From positions 1,178,001 through 1,242,000 of the forward strand of contig NZ_CP062165.1 of assembly GCF_014844075.1 (NCBI RefSeq): a DNA stretch of 64,000 bases. The letters are read 5' to 3'. Below, in pieces: positions 1 through 9,283 of this stretch; the first letter of the stretch is position 1, and each line of letters starts with the position of its first letter. This DNA is from Paenibacillus sp. JNUCC-31 (GTDB lineage Bacteria > Bacillota > Bacilli > Paenibacillales > Paenibacillaceae). Position numbers and translations under genes: made by a program. The notes under the pieces were generated by a model, which was not told the DNA's origin, did no database searches, and saw nothing but the letters and a program-made list of their open reading frames with translations.

Positions 1-510
1 CGAGATTTCAGGCGGAATCTGAACGGTCTTGTTCTCCACCTGGCCCGTATTCGTTACAATGATTGCAACGGCTTCGCTTTCGTTAAGCGGAAGCAGTTGA
101 AAATGACGAAGTGACGTATGAAAGACTTCCGGTCCAAGCAGGATCGAAGTATAATTCGTCATATGTGACAAAATAACTGAGGCATGCTGAATAACTTGTT
201 CCATCACGTTCAGCTTTTCCGCGAAGAAAGACTTTAAGTCATCCAGTTCTTGCGGTTCCACTTGATTCCAAGGAACCAGATGATCGACATAATATCGATA
301 GCCTTTATGCGAAGGAATGCGACCAGCCGATGTATGTGGCTGTTCCAGAAAACCCATGTCTTCAAGATCTGCCATTTCATTACGGATCGTAGCCGGACTG
401 TATCCAACATCTCCCCTTTTGGAAATGCTTCGGGACCCTACGGGCTCAGCTGAACGGATATAGTCATCCACTATAGCGTTCAGAATCATTCGTTGACGCT
501 CAGTTAACAT
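1..510 (-). CDS. hrcA: Heat-inducible transcription repressor HrcA (N-terminal part, runs off the window)
   Basis: HrcA represses the class I heat-shock genes by binding CIRCE. The visible 170 residues start MLTERQRMILNAIVDDYI and show the N-terminal winged-helix DNA-binding domain (SPATIRNEMADLEDMG, then the wing with HTSAGRIPS), followed by the start of the GAF-like domain. The C-terminus lies beyond base 1. The ATG at 510 is preceded by a strong AAGGAGGG site. A CIRCE element and a sigma-A-like promoter lie just upstream, so the gene is autoregulated. In Bacillales it heads the hrcA-grpE-dnaK-dnaJ operon, which would lie to the left. Identification is secure; only the end is missing. Confidence 0.95.
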   Translation of the reverse strand, partial: MLTERQRMILNAIVDDYIRSAEPVGSRSISKRGDVGYSPATIRNEMADLEDMGFLEQPHTSAGRIPSHKGYRYYVDHLVPWNQVEPQELDDLKSFFAEKLNVMEQVIQHASVILSHMTNYTSILLGPEVFHTSLRHFQLLPLNESEAVAIIVTNTGQVENKTVQIPPEIS

Positions 511-550
511 GGTGAGTATTCCCTCCTTCTGACTGTACTGTCCCATGTCG

Positions 551-577
551 TTAGCACTCCGGTTAGATGAGTGCTAA
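551..577. promoter_or_regulatory. CIRCE operator (HrcA binding site)
   Basis: Perfect inverted repeat TTAGCACTC, nine spacer bases, GAGTGCTAA, matching the CIRCE consensus at all 18 arm positions. It lies in the predicted 5' leader of hrcA, 41 bases upstream of the ATG, as expected for HrcA autorepression. Confidence 0.97.
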
Positions 578-588
578 GCGGTAATACA

Positions 589-618
589 AAAATACCAAAC
601 TGACGTGATCGTTGTCAA
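589..618 (-). promoter_or_regulatory. Sigma-A-like promoter of the hrcA operon
   Basis: On the minus strand TTGACA (613-618) is followed after 18 bases by TATTTT (589-594). The predicted start falls just ahead of CIRCE, so the operator would be transcribed. The -10 match is only moderate. Confidence 0.6.
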
Positions 619-713
619 GTGAGTTTGATGAGTACGCTCATCTATTTATAGTATAGACCAATATATGCAAGTCCTAACAACTTTGCTGCACATCTAATCT
701 AATGAATTAAAAA

Positions 714-755
714 GAACCGCATCTGATTGAGTGTACTGCTCGATCCATGCGGTTC
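714..755 (-). terminator. Rho-independent terminator after the GNAT gene
   Basis: GAACCGCAT pairs with ATGCGGTTC, followed on the minus strand by TTTTTAATT. It sits just beyond the acetyltransferase stop and separates it from hrcA. Confidence 0.8.
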
Positions 756-763
756 ATTATTTA

Positions 764-1234
764 TTAGGCGGAAACGTTCAACTCTTTCAATACGGCAATC
801 TCATCACAGCAATCCTGTTTACTGCAATAAACACAGTCGGTCCATACTTTTTCCGGGAAAATCTCCTTTTCCACAACAGCGAAGCCATTTTTCAAGAAAA
901 AAGAGACCTCATATGTCAACGCCATGACCTTGGGAATCTGTTGTTTCTCCGCTTCTTCTACGAGCCGGTCCAGCAGCAGTGAGCCAATGCCCATGCCTTT
1001 GTGACCTTCCGAGATGCCGAGGGACCTGACTTCCACCAAATCATTCCCCAGACGGCAAAGGGATCCACATCCTACAACTTCACCATTCACTTCAGCTACA
1101 ACAAAGTGCTCCAGTTGCCGATGCAGTACTTCTCTTGAACGCGGAAGCATGATTCCACGCTCTGCATAGCCCTTAATCATTTCAAATAATGGTTCAACAT
1201 CTTCCGGTACGGCTTTTCTGCATATGGCCGACAT
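764..1234 (-). CDS. GNAT-family N-acetyltransferase, short N-acetylglutamate-synthase-like type
   Basis: A 156-residue single-domain acetyltransferase. The GNAT core is visible: a first strand (AICRKAVPEDVEPLFEMI), the region VRSLGISEGHKGMGIGSLLLD around residues 87-107 with the acetyl-CoA pyrophosphate loop (KGMGIGS), and a late strand with FFLKNGFAVVEKE. The tail carries a Cys-rich WTDCVYCSKQDCCDE segment, seen in short ArgA-like proteins of Firmicutes. Substrate is not certain: glutamate acetylation is possible, but no arginine genes are nearby. The ATG at 1232-1234 follows AGGAGGAG. It lies between hemW and hrcA with its own terminator. Confidence 0.8.
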   Translation of the reverse strand: MSAICRKAVPEDVEPLFEMIKGYAERGIMLPRSREVLHRQLEHFVVAEVNGEVVGCGSLCRLGNDLVEVRSLGISEGHKGMGIGSLLLDRLVEEAEKQQIPKVMALTYEVSFFLKNGFAVVEKEIFPEKVWTDCVYCSKQDCCDEIAVLKELNVSA

Positions 1235-1297
1235 CCAGCTCTCCTCCTAATAAGAAGCTTTCCAGAGGAAAGCCAACTTCGTAGTTGTATAAATCAC

Positions 1298-1339
1298 ACG
1301 CTCTGTAAAATCAATATGAATAAATATACAACAGAGCGT
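1298..1339 (-). repeat. Inverted repeat downstream of hemW
   Basis: ACGCTCTGT and ACAGAGCGT form a perfect 9 bp stem around an AT-rich loop of 24 bases just past the hemW stop. There is no U-run, so it may be a weak terminator or an mRNA-stabilising stem. Confidence 0.35.
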
Positions 1340-1352
1340 ATATAATTTCAAG

Positions 1353-2537
1353 CTACGAATTCAGCGATATCGACCCGATAAACTCGGCAAAAACGTCATT
1401 TCCGAACAGGATGCCCTGCTCACTAAGCCTGAAGCCGTCTGGCGTCTTCTCAAGCAGTCCTGCATTCAACATTTTGCTTAAAGGCTTCGCAAACACTTCC
1501 TCCATCGACTCCCCGAACTGTTCGCTGAACCGCGATGATGAAGCCCCTTCCAGCATTCTCAGCCCAACCATCAGGTAATCCTCCATCGCCTCAGCACGGC
1601 TGATCTCAAAATGATCGAGACGCGGGAGCCCTGCTCTGGAAGCTTCAACATAAGGGTTTATACCTTTAATATTCATATGACGTTCACGGCCCACATACCC
1701 ATGCGCACCTGCACCCAGACCATAATAGTCCTCATTCCGCCAGTACGTTATATTGTGACGACTCTCGAAGCCAGGTTTGGCAAAGTTACTGATCTCGTAT
1801 TGTCCGTAGCCCGCTTCTTTCATGCGCTTCATTAATAGAAGATACATTTGCAGCTCGTCATCTTCATGAGGAAGGGGAAGTTGATTTTTCTGATACAACG
1901 TATGGAAAAGGGTATTCTCTTCCACCTTCAGACTATATATGGAATAGTGAGGGAGGTCCAGTTCCAGCGCTTTGTCGATACTCTCGTTCAGCATCTCAAC
2001 CGTCTGGTTTGGCAAACCAAACATGAGGTCAATAGACAAGTTATGCAATCCGGCAGCTCGGGCATTCTCCAGACTGCGGTATACATCATCTGTATTATGA
2101 ATGCGGCCAATGCCTGTTAGCAGATCATTTTGAAAAGCCTGTACCCCAAAACTGACGCGGTTAACTCCGCCTTCCTTCATGACTGCAAGCTTCTCTGCAT
2201 CAGTCGTCCCAGGGTTTGCTTCCATCGAAAATTCGATATCGTCTGCCCAGTTCGGGAAGTAGGTCTTAACTGATTTCAGGAATACGGCCATTTCGTCCGG
2301 CTTCAGTGCAGTCGGCGTGCCGCCGCCCACAAATATGGTTTTTATCTCTCCCGGCGGATTCGCCTGAACCGTATGTTCCATCTCCCGTTCCAGCGCTTCA
2401 AGATATTGCATAACAGGCTGGTCCTTCAATACATAGGAGTTAAAATCGCAATAAAAACATTTATTTGTGCAAAAGGGAATGTGAAGATACACCGCTTGGG
2501 GTGCACCTGTTTTCCGGCTGTGTGCTGCCAATGTCAT
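1353..2537 (-). CDS. hemW: Heme chaperone HemW (radical SAM, HemN-like)
   Basis: Encodes 394 residues from the chosen ATG at 2537; a longer frame to 2573 exists, but only the 2537 start has an upstream GAGGGGG site. The radical SAM cluster motif CTNKCFYCDF (CxxxCxxC) follows YLHIPFC, and the glycine-rich FVGGGTPTAL and FGVQAFQ motifs are present, with the HemN C-terminal region at the end. HemW binds heme and an Fe-S cluster and is not the oxygen-independent coproporphyrinogen oxidase it resembles. Its first cluster motif has three cysteines without the extra Cys of true HemN. It lies directly downstream of lepA, the conserved Bacillales order, and is probably co-transcribed with it. Confidence 0.93.
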   Translation of the reverse strand: MTLAAHSRKTGAPQAVYLHIPFCTNKCFYCDFNSYVLKDQPVMQYLEALEREMEHTVQANPPGEIKTIFVGGGTPTALKPDEMAVFLKSVKTYFPNWADDIEFSMEANPGTTDAEKLAVMKEGGVNRVSFGVQAFQNDLLTGIGRIHNTDDVYRSLENARAAGLHNLSIDLMFGLPNQTVEMLNESIDKALELDLPHYSIYSLKVEENTLFHTLYQKNQLPLPHEDDELQMYLLLMKRMKEAGYGQYEISNFAKPGFESRHNITYWRNEDYYGLGAGAHGYVGRERHMNIKGINPYVEASRAGLPRLDHFEISRAEAMEDYLMVGLRMLEGASSSRFSEQFGESMEEVFAKPLSKMLNAGLLEKTPDGFRLSEQGILFGNDVFAEFIGSISLNS

Positions 2538-2739
2538 GGCAAGTCCCCCTCTATTTGAAAAAAGGAAAGCCATCCGGCTTCCCTTTCAGCTTGGTTTATT
2601 TTTTATTCTGTGTTGTACCCAAATGAATTCTCTTTAATCTAGTTTGAATGAATACACACACTCTGTGTTGTACCTCAAATTAGATTATTTAAACGCATTC
2701 TCCAATACACAAAATTTGGTGTCCCTGGAGATTGCGTTC

Positions 2740-4554
2740 TTAATCATCAATTTTCAGCACCGCCATAAACGCTTCCTGCGGTACCTCTACGTTACCGACC
2801 TGCTTCATCCGCTTCTTACCTTCCTTCTGCTTCTCAAGCAGTTTCCGTTTCCGCGAGATGTCACCGCCATAACACTTGGCAAGTACGTTTTTACGCATCG
2901 CTTTTACCGTTTCACGAGCTACAACCTTGGTACCTACAGATGCCTGGATCGGCACCTCGAACATTTGCCGTGGAATCAGCTCGCGCAGCTTCTCACAGAT
3001 AATGCGTCCGCGGTTATACGCACGGTCACGGTGAACGATGAAGGACAAGGCATCGACTTGCTCACCATTGAGCAAGATGTCCATTTTCGCCAAATTGGAC
3101 TGACGATAACCGGATAGTTCATAGTCAAACGATGCATATCCTTTGGTGCTTGATTTCAACTGGTCGAAGAAGTCATATACAATCTCGGACAACGGGATCT
3201 CATACGTAATGGTAACCCGAGTTGTGTCCAGATATTCCATATTCACATATTCACCGCGTTTATTCTGACAAAGCTCCATGATTGTACCCACATAATCATT
3301 CGGTACGATTATAGAAGCTTTCACATACGGTTCCTCAACAAAATCAATTCTGCCCACTTCTGGATAGTTGGATGGGTTGTCAATTTGCATGACTTCACCG
3401 TTAGTCAACGTCACGTGGTAGATTACACTTGGTGCGGTCGTGATCAACGGAATGTTGAACTCACGTTCAATCCGCTCCTGGATAACATCCATGTGAAGCA
3501 GTCCAAGGAATCCGCAACGGAATCCAAAACCGAGTGCACTGGAAGTCTCCGGCTCAAAGCTGAGCGACGCATCGTTCAACTGTAATTTCTCCAACGCTTC
3601 ACGCAGGTCCACATAATCCGATGTTTCGATCGGATAGAGACCGCAGTAAACCATTGGATTGATTTTACGGTAACCCGGTAAAGGTTCCAATGTTGGATTT
3701 TTGGCGTCTGTTACCGTATCACCGACTTGGGTATCACCGACATGCCGGATACCTGCAACAACAAAACCAACATCACCCACGTTCAGCTCGTCCACAATAG
3801 TCATGCGTGGTTTAAACGCGCCCACTTCGATAACTTCAAATGATTTTCCCGTTGCCATCATTTTGATTTTGGAACCGGACTTGATTTTACCATCAATGAC
3901 ACGGATATATACGATGACACCTTTGTATGGGTCATAGTGCGAGTCAAAAATCAGCGCTTTTAATGGCTGGTCCGGATCCCCCTGTGGTGCAGGCACACTT
4001 TGTACCACTTGCTCCAGAATCTCTTTGATCCCGATGCCCGCTTTGGCTGAAGCCAGTACCGCATTGCTTGTGTCCAATCCAATGACATCTTCCACTTCCT
4101 GCTTCACCCGATCAGGATCAGCGCTCGGAAGGTCGATCTTGTTGATGACCGGTAAAATTTCGAGATCATTATCTAATGCCAGGTACACGTTAGCCAGTGT
4201 CTGGGCTTCAATCCCCTGGGCCGCATCCACAACCAGCAGAGCACCTTCACATGCTGCAAGGCTGCGGGACACTTCATACGTGAAGTCTACGTGTCCAGGT
4301 GTATCAATCAGATTCAAAAGATACTCTTCGCCGTCATCGGCTTTGTAAGTCAGCGCTACCGCCTGCAGCTTGATCGTAATACCACGCTCACGTTCAAGTT
4401 CCATTTGGTCCAATACTTGTTCTTGCATTTCCCGTGTAGTAAGCGCACCTGTGTACTCCAAGATCCGGTCCGCAAGTGTTGATTTGCCGTGATCTATATG
4501 TGCAATAATTGAAAAGTTACGAATTTTACGTTGTCTTGCCCGAATGTCAGTCAT
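2740..4554 (-). CDS. lepA: Elongation factor 4 (ribosomal back-translocase GTPase)
   Basis: A full-length 604-residue EF4. The GTPase domain carries [10 protein letters not shown] (G1), DTPGHVDF (G3) and INKIDLP (G4). After these come the EF-G-like domains II, III and V, and the LepA-specific C-terminal domain ending [22 protein letters not shown]4 binds ribosomes and modulates translocation under stress. The ATG at 4554 follows a GGGGGTAAGGAATG region. A sigma-A promoter lies 38 bases upstream. hemW follows after a 202 bp gap that holds no gene, only a 13 bp direct repeat (2607-2619 and 2662-2674). Confidence 0.98.
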   Translation of the reverse strand: MTDIRARQRKIRNFSIIAHIDHGKSTLADRILEYTGALTTREMQEQVLDQMELERERGITIKLQAVALTYKADDGEEYLLNLIDTPGHVDFTYEVSRSLAACEGALLVVDAAQGIEAQTLANVYLALDNDLEILPVINKIDLPSADPDRVKQEVEDVIGLDTSNAVLASAKAGIGIKEILEQVVQSVPAPQGDPDQPLKALIFDSHYDPYKGVIVYIRVIDGKIKSGSKIKMMATGKSFEVIEVGAFKPRMTIVDELNVGDVGFVVAGIRHVGDTQVGDTVTDAKNPTLEPLPGYRKINPMVYCGLYPIETSDYVDLREALEKLQLNDASLSFEPETSSALGFGFRCGFLGLLHMDVIQERIEREFNIPLITTAPSVIYHVTLTNGEVMQIDNPSNYPEVGRIDFVEEPYVKASIIVPNDYVGTIMELCQNKRGEYVNMEYLDTTRVTITYEIPLSEIVYDFFDQLKSSTKGYASFDYELSGYRQSNLAKMDILLNGEQVDALSFIVHRDRAYNRGRIICEKLRELIPRQMFEVPIQASVGTKVVARETVKAMRKNVLAKCYGGDISRKRKLLEKQKEGKKRMKQVGNVEVPQEAFMAVLKIDD

Positions 4555-4591
4555 TCCTTACCCCCAGAAACAGCCTAGTGTCAATCACTTC

Positions 4592-4620
4592 ATTATAACA
4601 GTTGATGCAAGGAGCATCAA
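4592..4620 (-). promoter_or_regulatory. Sigma-A promoter of lepA
   Basis: On the minus strand TTGATG (4615-4620), a 17-base spacer and a perfect TATAAT (4592-4597). It overlaps a 7 bp hairpin (4602-4620) that has no U-run. Confidence 0.75.
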
Positions 4621-4700
4621 TCCCGCGTTTCCTCAACTTTATCATAACCGTTACAACGGCAATCTCCCAAGGGTTTAGTTTGCCTGTATTTCAGGGCGTT

Positions 4701-5060
4701 TTATTCAGCTACACCGCTAAATAAGGAAACGACCCACTTCATTCCGTTATGGGACAGATTTTGGAGAAGCCCTGCCGTTTTGTCGGCAAGCACGTCGACA
4801 GGAGCTTTATTCTGTTCTGCACCAAGTACCTGGCTCGGAGAGAGAACAGGTACAACAGGCGCTTCCTTGACCTCCTGTTGTACAGGCTTGACTGGAACAG
4901 ATTCGGCTGTCGGTGACACAGCTGTTTTTACAACTGCCGGGCTGCCTCCCGAATCATTACCCATATGAAAGTTGCTGCCAGCCAGTTGCATTCCGAACAG
5001 AACACCCAGCAGCATTAATACGCAGATGGAAAATAATCTTTTACCGAATCTGGACACCAT
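4701..5060 (-). CDS. yqxA: YqxA-family protein (DUF3679), sporulation locus
   Basis: A 119-residue protein with an N-terminal membrane segment (about residues 9-27, FSICVLMLLGVLFGMQLAG), a Pro/Val-rich linker and a short hydrophobic C-terminal helix (MKWVVSLFSG). This matches the YqxA family in size, topology and position: between spoIIP and lepA, as in Bacillus subtilis. Function is not known; the context suggests a role in the mother cell or forespore during sporulation. It starts 46 bases after the spoIIP stop, so the two genes probably share a transcript. Confidence 0.8.
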   Translation of the reverse strand: MVSRFGKRLFSICVLMLLGVLFGMQLAGSNFHMGNDSGGSPAVVKTAVSPTAESVPVKPVQQEVKEAPVVPVLSPSQVLGAEQNKAPVDVLADKTAGLLQNLSHNGMKWVVSLFSGVAE

Positions 5061-5105
5061 CTTCGCCTCCTGTCTTTATTTCTAGTTCTTACATATTAAA
5101 ATGAA

Positions 5106-6401
5106 TTAGCTCCCTTTTGACGTTTTAACTGCGCTCGCTTTGTCCACTTTCTGTTCCTCCCAATACACTTGCGCAATCATGTCGGCAAGCACTTTTGAGG
5201 TTCGTTCCAATTCAGCAGCTGTATTGTCGATGCCACCAATTTCGATCAGAATGCTATTGGGTGAGAGCGTCTGGTTATATTCGCCATTGTTTGCCCCGCC
5301 GCCATCCTTACCCCAGACGCCCCGAGACACCCCTGGATACTTCGCTTCCAGTTTCTTATGAATTTTGGCCGCAAAGGCTTCATTCTGCTGCCAGTTTGGA
5401 TTTTCATGTCCAATGATAAAATATACTTTGGCGTAGCCCAACTTATTAATAGTTGTTGTGGTTTTATTATGACGTTGTGAGTCACGGTGAATATCAATCA
5501 GATACGTAAGATCTTCATTTTGAGCCAGCGCAGCTTTTACGGTCTGACGGGAATATTTATAAGAATAGTTCCAGTTGTAATCCTTAACTTTCGTAGGATA
5601 ATCTTCTTTGGCATGTTCCACTCCGATCCCCAGCTTTTCGAGACTGTCAGACAAGTAGGTACCTACTTGAAAAACGTTTCCTGTAGATTTACCAGAGGAC
5701 GGATTGTCACTCTTCGTGCCAAGAAGCGGATTATACCCTTCACGCGGATGAGAATGGTAGACAAGCACTGCCTTTTTTCCTGTCGTCGGTGTGCTTGGAT
5801 CATCCTTCTCGCCACTCTTCGGTGGCGGATCTTCCTTCACTTCGCCATCACCAGACCCCTGCGGATCAGATGGCTCGGTATGATCTTGACCTGGAGGAAC
5901 ATGCTGTTCGCCGCCCGACTTCCCTCCACCTGCTGATGCAGTATCCGTGAGTCCAGGACCCGGCTGGTAGTCTTCCGGCGCTTCCCCTTTTTCATTTCCC
6001 GAACCAGGTCGCAGCAATACGGGCTGATTCGAACCCATACCCGGCATTTCTCTAGCAATCAGGCTCTTCGGGTCCTGCGGATTCACATTCGTCAGCAACT
6101 GGAATACAAAGGAAGTCAGGTTCTCACCGGAAAACGCAGAGGTCTGTTCCTTCTGGGTGAGGTGAGGCATTTCCATGCCAAGCATGTCCACAAAAAAACG
6201 GCTTGATACAGCGCCCGCAAATCCTTTCATGGAGGAAACCGGTGAGTTATTCAAACGTTTTTCTGCCATTCCCCCTAGACCGAGTATTACAAAAAACAAG
6301 GCAGATATGATCATAAGCAACAACAACGTACGGCCCATGGCCAGCACGTGCAGACATCTTTTTTTCCATTTACCAATATTCCAGGCCAATATTTTGTTCA
6401 T
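5106..6401 (-). CDS. spoIIP: Stage II sporulation protein P, peptidoglycan hydrolase
   Basis: 431 residues from the ATG at 6401, which has a GGAAGGAG site; a frame open to 6428 lacks one. Layout: N-terminal transmembrane segment (TLLLLMIISALFFVILGLGG), a roughly 100-residue Pro/Gly/Ser/Asp/Lys-rich disordered stretch, then the SpoIIP catalytic domain with VLVYHSHPREGYNP, YLIDIHRDSQRH and ILIEIGGIDNT. The histidines and glutamate in these motifs fit the metal-dependent amidase/endopeptidase site. SpoIIP works with SpoIID and SpoIIM to degrade septal peptidoglycan and drive engulfment. It lies between gpr and yqxA, the conserved order. Confidence 0.95.
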   Translation of the reverse strand: MNKILAWNIGKWKKRCLHVLAMGRTLLLLMIISALFFVILGLGGMAEKRLNNSPVSSMKGFAGAVSSRFFVDMLGMEMPHLTQKEQTSAFSGENLTSFVFQLLTNVNPQDPKSLIAREMPGMGSNQPVLLRPGSGNEKGEAPEDYQPGPGLTDTASAGGGKSGGEQHVPPGQDHTEPSDPQGSGDGEVKEDPPPKSGEKDDPSTPTTGKKAVLVYHSHPREGYNPLLGTKSDNPSSGKSTGNVFQVGTYLSDSLEKLGIGVEHAKEDYPTKVKDYNWNYSYKYSRQTVKAALAQNEDLTYLIDIHRDSQRHNKTTTTINKLGYAKVYFIIGHENPNWQQNEAFAAKIHKKLEAKYPGVSRGVWGKDGGGANNGEYNQTLSPNSILIEIGGIDNTAAELERTSKVLADMIAQVYWEEQKVDKASAVKTSKGS

Positions 6402-6570
6402 GCCTCTGTCTCCTTCCCTGCTGGACAACGCTTATACTTCAACTCTATGAGCCTGCCAGATTTGATAGAACAGGAAAAAGAAGATTGCACCCCAAAAAAA
6501 AGAAAGTCCGATAGATTCGAACCTTCTTCTTAAGAGTTTCAGACATATAAAATTCAATATCAAACCTAAA

Positions 6571-7572
6571 TCAATGGGTGTAGGCAGCTACATTCTCAGC
6601 ATTAACCGCATCATGGAGCGCAGCGTTCAGTCCTGTTGCAATAATGTTGGCAATATCCTCGACAAATTCATCGATTTCCTTGGGGGTAACGATCAGATCA
6701 TGTCCCAGTGGTTCCAACACCTCTTTTACCAAGCTGAGGCGGTCATTCTCGCTTATGTCGTCCAGCATGCCCATAATCTGTTTCGTCTGATCCGTCTCCT
6801 GCCGAAAATGGGTACGCATCATTTCGATAACGTTATTCACGATGGTCGATGCATAACATACCGTAGGCACCCCAATCGCAATGCAGGGTACACCCAATAT
6901 CTCCCGTGTCAATCCGCGTCGCTTGTTACCGATGCCTGAGCCAGGATGGATACCGATGTCCGCGACCTGAATCGTTGTGTTGACACGCTCCAGGGAACGT
7001 GAAGCCAAGGCATCAATGGCAATGATCGCATCCGGCTTGGTACGGTCCACGATCGCCTGCACGATGTCACTGGACTCGATGCCTGTTGTACCCAGCACCC
7101 CCGGGGCAATCGCACTGACTTCCCGATAGCCAGGGGCCACCTGATCCGGTACCAATTCAAAATACTGACGGGTAACCATCAGATTTTCTACCACCAACGG
7201 ACCGAGGGAATCTGGTGTTACGTTTAGGTTGCCGAGTCCCACAATCAGTATCTTGGACGTCTTGTTAATGCCCGCCTTGGCCAAAAAATCTTCCATTTCC
7301 CGTGTGAATTCTGCTGCAACCCGCTCCTGAAGCTCGGTATCCCCGTTACGAAGCGAGGGGACCTCCAATGTGACGTAGTGCCCTTTCACACGCCCAATGG
7401 CTGTGGCAGCAGCATCATTCAGCACATCAATACGCGTAATGGTGATCCCGTCTTTTTGATCCACATCTTCCCGCAGCCCGGGAATCGTCTGTTTCTGTTT
7501 ACCCTGAGCCATTTCCTTGGAGTCAATGGCCAAGTCTGTACGAATTGTATAGTTTTGCAAATCCAGTGTCAT
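6571..7572 (-). CDS. gpr: Germination protease GPR (spore endopeptidase)
   Basis: A 333-residue GPR, normal family length. It degrades small acid-soluble spore proteins at germination. The N-terminus contains RTDLAIDS, the region of propeptide autoprocessing. The core shows LIVGLGNLNVTPDSLGP and AIIAIDALASRSLERVN, which carry conserved aspartates of the unusual active site, then GIHPGSGIGNKR and the conserved GVPCIAIGVPTVCYAS. The ATG at 7572 follows AGGGAGG. A candidate sigma-G promoter lies about 31 bases upstream, which fits forespore expression. The neighbour spoIIP is in the same direction after a 169 bp gap. Confidence 0.96.
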   Translation of the reverse strand: MTLDLQNYTIRTDLAIDSKEMAQGKQKQTIPGLREDVDQKDGITITRIDVLNDAAATAIGRVKGHYVTLEVPSLRNGDTELQERVAAEFTREMEDFLAKAGINKTSKILIVGLGNLNVTPDSLGPLVVENLMVTRQYFELVPDQVAPGYREVSAIAPGVLGTTGIESSDIVQAIVDRTKPDAIIAIDALASRSLERVNTTIQVADIGIHPGSGIGNKRRGLTREILGVPCIAIGVPTVCYASTIVNNVIEMMRTHFRQETDQTKQIMGMLDDISENDRLSLVKEVLEPLGHDLIVTPKEIDEFVEDIANIIATGLNAALHDAVNAENVAAYTH

Positions 7573-7603
7573 CTGTCCCTGCCTCCCTTACCGCATTTGA
7601 GCA

Positions 7604-7633
7604 TATTGTGTGGGAAAATGATGTGCTTTATGC
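7604..7633 (-). promoter_or_regulatory. Candidate sigma-G promoter of gpr
   Basis: On the minus strand a -35-like GCATA (7629-7633), an 18-base spacer and CACAATA (7604-7610). This compares with the known sigma-G pattern GHATR, 18 bases, CATnnTA, with one -10 mismatch. The distance to the gpr ATG is suitable. Confidence 0.55.
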
Positions 7634-7662
7634 AGCACTGTCGAACTTCATAGGAAAATTGG

Positions 7663-7691
7663 TTGCAATTTGCATGCTAGCGTGCTAGAAT
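7663..7691 (+). promoter_or_regulatory. Sigma-A promoter of rpsT
   Basis: TTGCAA (7663-7668), a 17-base spacer and TAGAAT (7686-7691), 57 bases before the rpsT start. It is divergent from the gpr promoter about 30 bp away. Confidence 0.65.
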
Positions 7692-7747
7692 ATTTTAAGT
7701 TGTGAAACGTTTGTATTCATGCAAATGCCTTACAGGAGGTGAATGTA

Positions 7748-8020
7748 ATGCCAAACATCAAATCCGCTGTTAAACGCGTAAAAACGAGCGACAAGCGCCG
7801 CGCACTCAACGCTTCCCAGAAATCTGCACTCCGTACAGCTGTTAAAGCTGCTGATGCTGCTCTGGTAAGTAACGAAGTTGATACTGCAAAAGCTGCGATT
7901 CAAGCTGCTTCCAAAAAGCTGGACAAGGCTGTAACTAAAGGTCTGGTTCATAAAAATGCTGCAGCCCGCAAAAAGTCTCGCTTGGCGAAAAAACTGAACG
8001 CTCTTTCCGCACAAGCGTAA
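7748..8020 (+). CDS. rpsT: 30S ribosomal protein S20
   Basis: 90 residues starting [18 protein letters not shown] and ending in a Lys/Ala-rich helical tail, typical of bacterial S20, which binds 16S rRNA early in 30S assembly. The ATG at 7748 is chosen because the AGGAGGTGA site lies 6-7 bases upstream; an in-frame GTG at 7739 overlaps that site. It is a single-gene unit with its own promoter and terminator, divergent from gpr as in other Bacillales. Confidence 0.97.
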   Translation: MPNIKSAVKRVKTSDKRRALNASQKSALRTAVKAADAALVSNEVDTAKAAIQAASKKLDKAVTKGLVHKNAAARKKSRLAKKLNALSAQA

Positions 8021-8046
8021 GAAGCGTTACTTATACGATCTAATGG

Positions 8047-8083
8047 AAAAATCCTGAACAGCACGAGCTTTCAGGATTTTTTA
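8047..8083 (+). terminator. Rho-independent terminator of rpsT
   Basis: AAATCCTGA pairs with TCAGGATTT around a 13-base loop and is followed by a T-run, 28 bases after the rpsT stop. Confidence 0.88.
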
Positions 8084-8113
8084 GTATCTGATTCTATAAG
8101 CAATCAAATAAAG

Positions 8114-8157
8114 CGGCCTCTCATTCGAAGATCTCACCATCAACGAATGAGAGGCCG
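8114..8157. terminator. Bidirectional terminator between rpsT and holA
   Basis: A perfect 14 bp stem (CGGCCTCTCATTCG with its complement) around a 16-base loop, flanked by T-rich sequence on the plus side and AAATAAAG on the other. It can end holA transcription and back up the rpsT terminator. Confidence 0.82.
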
Positions 8158-8178
8158 TTTTGTTGTATCGTTTGCCTT

Positions 8179-9195
8179 TTATGCCCCAAGCCTTAACAGG
8201 AACAGCTCAAGTCCCAGCACTTTATCCACTGCGCCCGTCTTCATCTGATAATCCAGCTCACTGAGATGGCTCAGAATCAGCCTCAACCGTTCGGCCTGAA
8301 ATTTGCGAGCCTGTTCACCAGCAATTTTGACAGCATACGGATGCAGACCAAGCTGGCTGGCAATTTGCTGTTGGGAATAACTCTGCTGCCCCAACTCTTT
8401 CACTTGGATCATGATCCGAAACTGACGGGCGATCAACGCTGCAATTTTGATAGGTTCTTCACGCTGTTTGAGCAACTCATAAAAGAGACCCAAAGCCTTC
8501 TCCAGGCGCAAGTTAGCCAGCTCCTCCACCAGTGCAAACACATTCTGCTCGGTGCTTCGCGCCACCAATGACTCAATATCCGCGCGTTTGATTGTACCCC
8601 CGTTGCCCGCAAACAAACATAATTTGTCCACTTCCGCAGATAATGTCTGCAGACCTGTCCCTGCATAACTTACAAGCGTATCCGCTGCTCCAGCCTCAAA
8701 TGATACATCCCGCTGCTTGGCCAGCTTCAGAATCCAATGAATCAGCTCCTCACCACTTAACGGAGCGAATGCCAGTACAACCGCTTGTTTCTTGGCTGCC
8801 TTCACAAGTTTTTTACGCTCATCCAGCTTATCCCCTTGAGCCAGAAAAACAATAATACTATAATCTGCCGGATTGTCCATATATGTAAGCAGTCGGTCAA
8901 TCTGGTGATCAATCTTGGAATCCTTGCCAGCTGTGAACAGATTGGCATCACGAACGATAATAAGTTTACGCGGGACAAGAAAAGGAACCGTCTCCGCTTC
9001 TTCAATAACCACCTCCACAGCTGTTTCAGACAGATCATACGGAATGATCGCAAATTCACGGTGCTCTTCTTCAATCACCTGTTGTTTTAGCATATCCGTA
9101 AATTGCTGTATCTGGTACTTCTCCGTTCCGTACAGCACATATATCGGAGCCGTTTCTCCGTTACGTATTGCCTTTGTCGCACTCTTTACATCCAT
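8179..9195 (-). CDS. holA: DNA polymerase III, delta subunit
   Basis: A 338-residue clamp-loader delta subunit (YqeN in Bacillus). The N-terminal DUF/HolA domain contains APIYVLYGTEKYQIQQF, a degenerate nucleotide-binding region without a Walker A motif, and KLIIVRDANLF. The middle domain includes STEQNVFALVEEL, and the C-terminal clamp-loader domain ends GLELFLLRL. Delta opens the sliding clamp within the clamp loader. The ATG at 9195 is preferred over an in-frame GTG at 9198 because of the AAGGGGG site. It stands alone, facing rpsT across a bidirectional terminator. Confidence 0.94.
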   Translation of the reverse strand: MDVKSATKAIRNGETAPIYVLYGTEKYQIQQFTDMLKQQVIEEEHREFAIIPYDLSETAVEVVIEEAETVPFLVPRKLIIVRDANLFTAGKDSKIDHQIDRLLTYMDNPADYSIIVFLAQGDKLDERKKLVKAAKKQAVVLAFAPLSGEELIHWILKLAKQRDVSFEAGAADTLVSYAGTGLQTLSAEVDKLCLFAGNGGTIKRADIESLVARSTEQNVFALVEELANLRLEKALGLFYELLKQREEPIKIAALIARQFRIMIQVKELGQQSYSQQQIASQLGLHPYAVKIAGEQARKFQAERLRLILSHLSELDYQMKTGAVDKVLGLELFLLRLGA

Positions 9196-9248
9196 CACGG
9201 TGCCCCCTTATCCCTCTTATCCTACCAGAAAACGTGATAGACAACAAA

Positions 9249-9283
9249 GGGGCCTTACATCCGATTAACGGATATAAGGCCCC
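9249..9283 (-). terminator. Terminator after the anti-sigma gene
   Basis: GGGGCCTTA pairs with TAAGGCCCC; an inner stem TCCG/CGGA extends it. The minus-strand side continues into TTTGTTGT. The hairpin lies 53 bases upstream of holA and 170 bases beyond the anti-sigma stop. The 9284-9453 stretch between them shows no gene. Confidence 0.7.

Noticed and set aside
2607..2674. 13 bp direct repeat in the lepA-hemW gap
   Set aside because: Only two copies, AT-rich surroundings, no structure or function visible.
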